From contig NZ_MRWQ01000010.1 in NCBI RefSeq assembly GCF_001906925.1, positions 1 through 64,000 on the forward strand: DNA of 64,000 bases, in the 5' to 3' direction. The DNA comes from Domibacillus mangrovi. GTDB taxonomy: Bacteria > Bacillota > Bacilli > Bacillales > Domibacillaceae. The position numbers and the translations under genes are program-made. The notes under the pieces are model-generated. The model searched no databases, was not told the origin of the DNA, and worked only from the letters and a program-made list of their open reading frames with translations. This document shows, one piece after another, positions 55,893-62,836 of the stretch (the stretch's first letter is position 1; each line of letters starts with the position of its first letter).

Positions 55893-57869
55893 CTATTTTA
55901 TAGAACGCACATATTCTGCTAGTTTAAAAATTTCACTTTCTGTGAGCTCAGGCTTTCCTTCATATTGAATTCGCTTAATTACTTCTTCAATCGTTTTAGC
56001 ACTGCCATCATGAAAATAAGGTGCCGTTGCCCATACTCCCCTTAATGTTGGAACATCAAAATGACGAGTATCTCTCCCGTTTGTAAAACCCGCCCTTGCA
56101 TCACCTTTAGATGCTTTATCTAACGGATTAGTCGTATCAATATCGTGCAAAAAATCAATATTGCTAGTTGTCAAATAGCCGTTTTTATCTACTGCCTTTA
56201 CACTGTCTGTAAACTGAGTTCCTGCGTGACATGTAATACATGCTGCTTTCCCTTCAAACAGTTCTTTTCCCTCCGCTGCTGTAACAGTCAAGCTTCCATC
56301 CTTATTACGGTAAGGGCTTTTGGGGATCGGAAATGAATTTGGATCATCGAGGTAGGCAAACATTGCATCATACATATGCTCTACTTCTTTTGGAAGAGGC
56401 TTGCTAGGATCAAGTTCCATCATACCGCCCATTTCACCTTGAACGGTTAAAAGGTAATCGTTAAAGTCATCACGGCTGCCATCCCACATAAATAACCCAG
56501 TTTTTGTCGTTAAAACATTGCTTGGGACATCTCGTGGTCCTTTTGATGTCATTAAAGTACGTCCATTTATTTCACCATCAGCATGACAAGAAGTACAACT
56601 GATCCAATTATTACCTGTAATTTCTGTCGGAAACTCCTCGCTATTGGCACTATAAAAAATCGTTTTTCCTTCCCTTACTAGCGGGGATAGAGAATCTTTT
56701 GATATTAACGCAAGATTTTCACCTTTCATTTTTGCACGTGCATACGGCCCCTCTCCTCCACTGGAAATTTCGGCAAGATCATGACTCATCACGTTGTGAA
56801 CATAAATACTTTCCCCATCCTGTGAAATGACAGCACCTCTTGGATTATTCCCTTCAATTCTTCTTAAAATCTGCGTTGCATTGCCACCGCGATTTAAATC
56901 GAACACAACGAGATCTTCACTCCCAGACATAACCACATATGCTTTACTGCCATTTGGATGAAAGACGACATCATAAGGATTTGACGTAATGATTGTGTCA
57001 TTCTTTTTATCTGTTACATTTATTTCTTCGAATAATTCTTTCCGTTCATCAATCAACTCTTCATCAGTCGTTAAATCAATGACAGAGACAGCTGGAAAAA
57101 TTGTTTCTTGAAAGTGAACAGGCGTATCAATGTTTGTTAACAAGTGAGGAATCCAAGCTTTTTTTCCATCTGGATCAATCACAAATTGTTCCAATGTATT
57201 CGGAACCCCTTGACTTTTTTTGCGATCATTATTATTTGGCGAATCAGCAAGAGAAATGACTTTACTTATTTCTTCTGTTTCGGTATTAATCACACTAACT
57301 TTGGCTTCTAAATAATGCGGGACATATAACTTATGCCCATCTGCCGTCATCGCCAGTGTTCTAGGCCGATCATCAACTTTCATTTCGGACTCTACTTTTT
57401 TATTCGTTACATCTATTATTGATATTGTGCTGGATCGATAGTTTGCCACATATAGTTTTTTACCATCTTGACTTGTTACAACACCATAAGGCTCAATTCC
57501 AACATCAATGGACTCCACCACTTTTTCTTTTTCAATTGATATGATGTCAATTTTATCGTCATACCTACAGGAGACATACAATATATCTTCATCAGGTGAA
57601 AGAGTTAACTGTACAGGGGATTTTCCGACACGTATTTCCGCTTTCACCTTTTTTGTTTGACTATCAACAACGGTCACTGTATTTACATCAATATTAGCTA
57701 TATATATCGTATTACCAGACTTATTCATCACAATATTGTCGCTATTAACAGCATAGTCCCGAACAACTTCAGGCTCTTTCTCTTTTATAACCGCTTTTAT
57801 TCCATCCTTACAACCAACTAACGCTCCTATCAATAGGAGCGTTAACGAGAAAAGGGCTATTTTTTTCAC
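55893..57869 (-). CDS. Lipoprotein with YVTN beta-propeller and two-haem MauG/cytochrome c peroxidase-type domain
   Basis: A 658-residue exported protein. A lipobox (LVGC, Cys20) anchors it to the outer face of the membrane. Residues about 35-370 hold YVTN-type propeller repeats (KLYVANYRSSTISIIDV and similar). Residues about 410-658 form a di-haem domain with two CxxCH sites, CTSCH (425-429) and CITCH (544-548), and the GVWATAPYFHDGSA segment typical of the CcpA/MauG family. It starts with GTG behind AAGGGG, 21 nt after the preceding lipoprotein gene. Peroxidase or protein-oxidising activity is likely; the substrate is unknown. Confidence 0.85.
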   Translation of the reverse strand: MKKIALFSLTLLLIGALVGCKDGIKAVIKEKEPEVVRDYAVNSDNIVMNKSGNTIYIANIDVNTVTVVDSQTKKVKAEIRVGKSPVQLTLSPDEDILYVSCRYDDKIDIISIEKEKVVESIDVGIEPYGVVTSQDGKKLYVANYRSSTISIIDVTNKKVESEMKVDDRPRTLAMTADGHKLYVPHYLEAKVSVINTETEEISKVISLADSPNNNDRKKSQGVPNTLEQFVIDPDGKKAWIPHLLTNIDTPVHFQETIFPAVSVIDLTTDEELIDERKELFEEINVTDKKNDTIITSNPYDVVFHPNGSKAYVVMSGSEDLVVFDLNRGGNATQILRRIEGNNPRGAVISQDGESIYVHNVMSHDLAEISSGGEGPYARAKMKGENLALISKDSLSPLVREGKTIFYSANSEEFPTEITGNNWISCTSCHADGEINGRTLMTSKGPRDVPSNVLTTKTGLFMWDGSRDDFNDYLLTVQGEMGGMMELDPSKPLPKEVEHMYDAMFAYLDDPNSFPIPKSPYRNKDGSLTVTAAEGKELFEGKAACITCHAGTQFTDSVKAVDKNGYLTTSNIDFLHDIDTTNPLDKASKGDARAGFTNGRDTRHFDVPTLRGVWATAPYFHDGSAKTIEEVIKRIQYEGKPELTESEIFKLAEYVRSIK

Positions 57870-57890
57870 AATTGCCTATCCCCTTTATCT

Positions 57891-59972
57891 TTATTTTTTA
57901 ACTTCAACAGGTACTAGAATAGGAGCAATGCCATACTTACCATGTCCAGCTTGAGTTTGCGGAACTTGATCTCCATCTGTGTTCCCTGACTCATCGCCCT
58001 CCATATAAAAATCACCTGTATCCCAAAATTCACTTGCCTGCATTCCTTGTTCAAGATCTGGTCCATCTATGACAGTCTCATAAAAATCAACATAGCGTGA
58101 AATAATGGTTTCCATTTCTAATGATTCTGTCTGCTTCTCGTCCCCTTCAACATTGCTTAAGTTCTGGATCGCGACACGTAAAACAGCAGCTACTCCTCCG
58201 GCAGTAAAAGGATCATATTTCATTTCGCCTTTCATCGTTTCATATGCTTTTGCTTTACTGTCCCAAAGCGTTTCATCCATTGCTTCATAAACAGTACGGG
58301 CAGCCTGACGGTATTTTTCATCTTTTGTTGCAAGATATGCTGCTGTTAAACCCCGAACGGCTCCAACCTGTGCATTTAAAGTTGTTTCCTCATCTGCACC
58401 TTTACCGAATGTGTAGCCTTTTGCCACTAAACCGGAGTCTGTCATTAACTTATCAATGATAAAATCTGCTTGTTTTTTAATGAGTTCAATTGCACGTTTT
58501 CCTTCAGCTGTATTTAACCCTTCAGCGTCTTCTGCATTTGCATAGCCAACGGGAAGACCATCAATTGCACGTTGAAAAATGCGAAGGGATTCCATTGTAT
58601 AACCTGCATTAAACGTATCTACGTAATTCCCTTGTTCTTTCCCATTATGTTCAGCTACAAATGCACCTTCTCCTTCATTAAAGTGCATAGCATCAATATT
58701 TTTAAACACGTGAAGCAGTACGTCACGGTTAACAGAGTATGGATCATTTACAAGTACATCGTTTTCTGCTCTAGTGTCAAGATTTACATTTGGAGCAGCA
58801 GGATAAGGATCACTATCAAACAGTGCCTGGAATGATGGTGCAACATTTTTATTTTCTGGACGCTGATCTGTCATGCCGAAAAATTCAGATGATGGCCAAA
58901 GCATTAACCATTGATCTGTTAACATGCTGCTCGCATCTTTTACTTGTAGTGATTCAGCATTAGGAACTTCTGAATTTTCATCTTCTTTTACTTGGATTGT
59001 ATGAGGCAAATAAACATAGCCTTTTGATGGATCATACTGGCTTCCAACGCTAGCAGCACTCAATCCATTATCATTCACACTGTAAAATAAATGATTGCGA
59101 ACGTAATTTAATTTGTTCCACATTTCTTCCACTAAAATAGCGCCCTGCATCCCGTCAGCTGAGCTAACACCAAGCGCAATGTTTTCATCACGATCATCCG
59201 TTGATGTTTCACCTTCTAGTTCTTCTTCACTATCAACTGTATGGAAACCACTCATAAAATCGCCAGCCCATAATGCCTGTTTCAAAAATGTTCCGCCATA
59301 TGCTGCGGGATTTAATACTTTATCCATTTTATTACGATCCCATCGAAGCGACTGAAAGTTCACTTGATATTGAGGAACGTATGTATTTCCCTCTCCTGAC
59401 GCATAGTTAGAAGTATCTACTTCTTGAATATAATGAGGATCACCTTTTGCATATTCAATAAAGGTCGGAAACATATTTCTAAAAATCTCTTCACGAGGAT
59501 AGCCAACTGCATCAGCTAATGTATAAAAACGCTCTCCTAATAATTCATGTGATTCTTTCCCTTGCTTTTCTGCTAATTCCTTCACAACAGGACCGTTAAT
59601 TAAATGTAGTCCTAATCCTGATTTTTCTACAACTTCATACATCGCTTCCTCTGAATATTCATATGATTCAATTCCTGCTGTATAATCAAATTTTGTGGGG
59701 AAATCTATTTTTTTAGGATCAAGAACATCTAAATCAAGTCCTAGTCCCTCTACTAACGGTTCCCCTGAAAGTTCAAATTCCGCATATGCGAACATGTTAC
59801 CTGCTGTATCAAACGTATAATCGGTCACAGGTACTTTTACAGAAGCATTTGTTACTTCCTTGCTTGCTTGTTGCTCTTGTTCAGATGATTTTTCACTTGT
59901 ACATCCAGTAGTGAGCACTAAAGTAGCTACAAGAGCAACCGTCGACATCGTTTTCCATGGTTTTTTGTACAT
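57891..59972 (-). CDS. 693-residue lipoprotein of unrecognised family
   Basis: A signal peptide with lipobox LTTGC (Cys24) and a Glu/Gln/Ser linker are followed by a large soluble domain. The C-terminal third has helical-hairpin sequences (AVRGLTAAYLATKDEKYRQA, KAYETMKGEMKYDPFTAGG) that resemble alpha/alpha-toroid proteins such as YyaL or glucosamine epimerases; the N-terminal half I do not recognise. Trp residues recur in short contexts (LRWDRN, ALWAGD, QWLMLW, EFWDTG). No haem motif is present. Being between a DoxX/MauE-like gene and a MauG-like gene, it may be their protein partner. SD AAAGGA, 7-nt gap. Confidence 0.75.
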   Translation of the reverse strand: MYKKPWKTMSTVALVATLVLTTGCTSEKSSEQEQQASKEVTNASVKVPVTDYTFDTAGNMFAYAEFELSGEPLVEGLGLDLDVLDPKKIDFPTKFDYTAGIESYEYSEEAMYEVVEKSGLGLHLINGPVVKELAEKQGKESHELLGERFYTLADAVGYPREEIFRNMFPTFIEYAKGDPHYIQEVDTSNYASGEGNTYVPQYQVNFQSLRWDRNKMDKVLNPAAYGGTFLKQALWAGDFMSGFHTVDSEEELEGETSTDDRDENIALGVSSADGMQGAILVEEMWNKLNYVRNHLFYSVNDNGLSAASVGSQYDPSKGYVYLPHTIQVKEDENSEVPNAESLQVKDASSMLTDQWLMLWPSSEFFGMTDQRPENKNVAPSFQALFDSDPYPAAPNVNLDTRAENDVLVNDPYSVNRDVLLHVFKNIDAMHFNEGEGAFVAEHNGKEQGNYVDTFNAGYTMESLRIFQRAIDGLPVGYANAEDAEGLNTAEGKRAIELIKKQADFIIDKLMTDSGLVAKGYTFGKGADEETTLNAQVGAVRGLTAAYLATKDEKYRQAARTVYEAMDETLWDSKAKAYETMKGEMKYDPFTAGGVAAVLRVAIQNLSNVEGDEKQTESLEMETIISRYVDFYETVIDGPDLEQGMQASEFWDTGDFYMEGDESGNTDGDQVPQTQAGHGKYGIAPILVPVEVKK

Positions 59973-60088
59973 ACTAACATCCTTTCAACAAAATAATTTT
60001 ATCTATCATCTCAATTTCATTAAGAACGAACTTAATTGACAGCGAATAAACGGCTACTTTTTAAACGACTCTAAAAACTTTTTATTCG

Positions 60089-60619
60089 TCAAGATACATT
60101 TTCCATAATATTCTCTCCTGTAACAGGCCCTTCTAACTTTTTTCTCTTAAAAGAAAGCTTTTGATCTATATCAAAATATCGGTCTAAACTAAAAACATAA
60201 CTATGTTTCATAAAAAGTAATATTCCAAATGCACTCGTATAAAGGAGTAAGCTAATTAAATTCATATTTCCTGAAAGAATAAAATTCACATGCATAAAAA
60301 GACAAGTAAAGACAGAAGGGATAATCATAAATCCAACTATCAAACATATTCCTAATATTATTTGTACAATAGGAATTGTGTAGTTAAAGAATAGAACATG
60401 ATCTAATGCTGTATTCTCAATAAAATACTTGTAAAATTCCGGAACATTTGGTTTTTCTACTGCTGTTATTAAATAATGTTCTATGAAAACTCCTGGTTGA
60501 CTAAACCAGTGTTTTTCACTAATTTTCGTTACACCTGCTAATAACCATCCTACCCCAAAAAGAATACGCATGACCGTTACCAACAATCGCAAAACCCCTT
60601 CTTTACTTATGATGCTCAC
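60089..60619 (-). CDS. DoxX/MauE-like four-helix membrane protein
   Basis: A 176-residue protein with four membrane helices (about 8-28, 75-97, 98-118, 120-142) and the DoxX-superfamily pattern RILFGVGWLLAGVTKISEKHWF at the start of helix 1, as in the small thiosulphate-quinone oxidoreductase subunit and in MauE. It starts with GTG at 60619 behind GGAGGGA. It is the first gene of the operon, immediately behind the Fur box. In this clan such proteins support redox reactions or maturation of exported proteins. Confidence 0.78.
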   Translation of the reverse strand: MSIISKEGVLRLLVTVMRILFGVGWLLAGVTKISEKHWFSQPGVFIEHYLITAVEKPNVPEFYKYFIENTALDHVLFFNYTIPIVQIILGICLIVGFMIIPSVFTCLFMHVNFILSGNMNLISLLLYTSAFGILLFMKHSYVFSLDRYFDIDQKLSFKRKKLEGPVTGENIMENVS

Positions 60620-60659
60620 TTTTATCCCTCCAATGAATCAATTAAGAATAGCTAACATT

Positions 60660-60678
60660 GATAATGATTATCATTATT
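60660..60678. promoter_or_regulatory. Fur box
   Basis: GATAATGATTATCATTATT matches the 19-bp Fur consensus GATAATGATTATCATTATC at 18 positions. It starts 8 nt downstream of the -10 of the operon promoter, so Fe-loaded Fur would block it. Confidence 0.92.
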
Positions 60679-60686
60679 GTTTTGAT

Positions 60687-60714
60687 TTTATACTGCACGA
60701 ATAAACATTGTCAA
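60687..60714 (-). promoter_or_regulatory. Promoter of the Fur-controlled operon
   Basis: Minus strand TTGACA (60709-60714, perfect), 16-nt spacer, TATAAA (60687-60692). Confidence 0.8.
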
Positions 60715-60802
60715 TATAATTTATTTAAAAATTATGATATAATTATAAGTTTAATAGTTAAATTTTATCATTATAAACATATTTTTCAGCATAGGGGGAA
60801 CC

Positions 60803-60892
60803 ATGGATCTATTTAAAAACCTCTTCATTTTTTCTTTTTTAGTAGCAAATATTATTGGGCTTTGTATTTGGATTTTTTCTATCGTATTCTAG
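60803..60892 (+). CDS. 29-residue single-helix membrane peptide
   Basis: ATG with SD AGGGGGA (4-nt gap). The product has a short charged start (MDLFKN) and then one hydrophobic helix (LFIFSFLVANIIGLCIWIF). It is divergent from the Fur-controlled operon and a TATAAT lies 60 nt upstream (60738-60743). Unknown; possibly a small membrane regulator, possibly chance. Confidence 0.45.
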   Translation: MDLFKNLFIFSFLVANIIGLCIWIFSIVF

Positions 60893-60964
60893 AAAAACCT
60901 TTTAAATGACAACTTCAAAATATTGACTCAAGTATAGTCTAGTATGAAAGGTGGTATGATTAAA

Positions 60965-61017
60965 AATAAAACAAGGCTGTCTCGACAGTTAGTAAAAGCA
61001 AACTGTTGAGACAACCC
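60965..61017 (-). terminator. gerD terminator
   Basis: Minus strand GGTTGTCTCAACAGTT / AACTGTCGAGACAGCC stem with one mismatch, then TTGTTTTATTTTT, about 110 nt after the gerD stop. I see no gene between. Confidence 0.7.
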
Positions 61018-61125
61018 CTTCCTACAATTCCAGCTGTATCAAAAAGCCTTTGCGATGCTAAACATACTGAAAAATTACGGATGTATATGTTAAGTATAAT
61101 CCTTGAAGCCATTGACAAAGGATTT

Positions 61126-61779
61126 TTAGCTTCCACCACCTTGTTCTTGTCCGCCACCTGATCCTCCTGATTCCCCTGACCCTTGACTACTACTGTTCCC
61201 TTGCTCAGAAGATTGCCCACCTTGCTGTCCAGCCTCTTCAGCAGCTTTTAATAAAGTCTCCTGTATTTTTGCTTTATATAAAGGACTAGATAATGTCTCC
61301 GTTATCACATCTTGAAGGTGTTTCCTGAATTCTTGACTTTTCAATGAGGTTTGCAACGATTTTTGCATTTCAGGATCTTGCAAAACACCTATCAGCATTT
61401 TTTGATAATCAGGATCTGTCATTAAGCCTTTTATTACTTTTTCGTGCTCTTTTTTCATGCTTTTTGCAAAGCTTTCCGCAAATTTAGGATCCTCAAAGGC
61501 CTTTTTCCAAAACTTCTTCCCTTGATCAGATGTTAAAGTTGTTTGAATGGTTTCTGTTATAACCTGTTGGTCCATGACTAGGGCCTGTTTAACTTCTTTA
61601 TCTTTCATTATTTCCTGAAGTGCTTTTTTTCCATCATCTGTTTTTAATATATCAACAACCATTTTCTTTGTTTCTTCATAATTCATTTGACCTGCGGATT
61701 CCTCTTTAGGTGCACAGCCAGAGATCAGTACACTAACTATTGACAATGTTAAAATCATGAGGAGCAAGTATCTCTTCAT
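61126..61779 (-). CDS. gerD: Spore germination lipoprotein GerD
   Basis: Inner-membrane lipoprotein that clusters nutrient germinant receptors in the spore. It has a lipobox LISGC (Cys22) and the helical GerD core (about 30-170: LTSDQGKKFWKKAFEDPKFAESFAKSMKKEHE and LIGVLQDPEMQKS), followed by a Gly/Ser/Gln-rich tail. It is 217 residues against 185 in B. subtilis, mostly because of the tail. SD AAGGAGC precedes the ATG. A sigma-G-like element (GAATA, 17 nt, CAAAATA) lies upstream. It is not next to kbaA and cwlD as in B. subtilis. Confidence 0.88.
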   Translation of the reverse strand: MKRYLLLMILTLSIVSVLISGCAPKEESAGQMNYEETKKMVVDILKTDDGKKALQEIMKDKEVKQALVMDQQVITETIQTTLTSDQGKKFWKKAFEDPKFAESFAKSMKKEHEKVIKGLMTDPDYQKMLIGVLQDPEMQKSLQTSLKSQEFRKHLQDVITETLSSPLYKAKIQETLLKAAEEAGQQGGQSSEQGNSSSQGSGESGGSGGGQEQGGGS

Positions 61780-61882
61780 GTTAATCCAAGCTCCTTTCTA
61801 TTTGCAATTTACTATCTCTATTTTGATTTAGTTAGGAGGATTTATTCGAGGAAAATGCTGGTTCTGGTGCAAAAATCATTGA

Positions 61883-61919
61883 TACAAAAAAAGATGTCCT
61901 GTTAAGACACCTTTTTCTT
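61883..61919. terminator. Weak hairpin with T-runs
   Basis: AGATGTCCTGTTAAGACACCT with A/T runs on both sides. Better paired on the minus strand (one G-U). No gene clearly belongs to it. Confidence 0.45.
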
Positions 61920-62002
61920 ACGCATGATGTTTGTAATCACATCCTGTTATATTTTATCAGACGTATTGATTAACCAATTTTATCCTATCCTAAAAATAGA
62001 AG

Positions 62003-62131
62003 GAGCAGATTTCCGCTACGGGCTACTCGCTTTCCTGCGGGCGAGCGTCGAGCCGCTTCCTCCGCGTTGCTCCGTGCAGGGTCTCGCCTGTCTCGCTTTC
62101 CCGCGGGAGTCGAGTAGCCCTCCGCTACAAT
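62003..62131. repeat. GC-rich interspersed palindromic element
   Basis: A 125-bp stretch far richer in G and C than its flanks, beginning and ending with CCGCTAC and with outer arms GGGCTACTCG (62020-62029) and CGAGTAGCCC (62111-62120). Inner parts (CCTGCGGGCGAG, GGTCTCGCC, CCCGCGGGAGTCGAG) can also pair. It looks like the REP-type repeats scattered between genes in Bacillus relatives. Confidence 0.7.
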
Positions 62132-62214
62132 CAATAAAATAACCTCATACAAATAGTAAATTTTTATAGAAAAGCTGAGGAATTGAGATAAAAACATTTC
62201 CAATAATTCCCTAA

Positions 62215-62430
62215 TCAACACACTTGATATTTTATATTCCTATGGTCACATTCGGAGCCGATTTTATATGACCACACCCAATTACCGATTATCCACCGTC
62301 TCCGGATACAGATCATGTTCATCATGCGGTAATCCGCCATCTTCTCATACTTCGTCCTTGGACGCCCGTAATTCGTATACGGGTCAATGGATATGCCGCC
62401 ACGCGGGGTGAATTTTCCCTCTCTTGGCAT
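62215..62430 (-). pseudogene. Unrecognised ORF, possibly gene debris
   Basis: Seventy-one codons beginning [20 protein letters not shown]; the first half looks like real protein, the rest degrades into a basic Trp-rich stretch. There is no SD. It sits beside the GC-rich repeat and has a higher GC than its surroundings. Possibly a truncated gene of a mobile element. From 62431 to 62739 I see only AT-rich sequence with a hairpin (AGACTACT / AGTAGTCT, about 62543-62570). Confidence 0.3.
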
Positions 62431-62739
62431 TCTGAAAGGTGCTGACGTACACAGCTTTAAGTTGTCTTTGTCGTGTTTTTAAAACGCCTCTCCTCTAAAA
62501 AGTTTTGATATACACATTTTAATAACAAAGAGACTACTTCTTTTTTAGGTAGTAGTCTGTATTTTAGAAAAAATTCATTTATTTTGTAAATATAAGTGAA
62601 TGATATATTTCAAATAAATTCATGAATTTATCCAATAATCCTATTCTATCAGTCATAAATTCACTCATTTTTCATTAAAACCACAAAATATATGAGCTTT
62701 TCCTCCAAGAAAATAGACTTAATTACCTATTTTTTATTT

Positions 62740-62778
62740 ATTATCCAATATTTACATTTTAATCATAATCACTTTACA
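62740..62778 (+). promoter_or_regulatory. Candidate Pho box
   Basis: TTTACA at 62751-62756 and again at 62773-62778, exactly 22 nt apart, with weaker copies at the 11-nt points between (ATCATA, 62762) and before (ATTATC, 62740). This is the 11-nt periodicity of PhoP direct repeats. A TATACT -10 follows at 62788-62793. Confidence 0.55.
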
Positions 62779-62836
62779 TTCGTTTTCTATACTTTAAGAG
62801 AAGTTAAAATTTCAACAAAAATCGGAGGTAGGAAAA

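Noticed and set aside
60954-61010. 17-codon plus-strand ORF starting MIKNKTRLSRQL behind AAAGGTGG
   Set aside because: It lies within the gerD terminator hairpin and ends in its loop region; chance is more likely.
61985-62221. ORFs on both strands in the GC-rich element (61924-62142 plus, 61985-62221 minus)
   Set aside because: They arise from the low stop frequency of the repeat, with no SD and no protein-like pattern.
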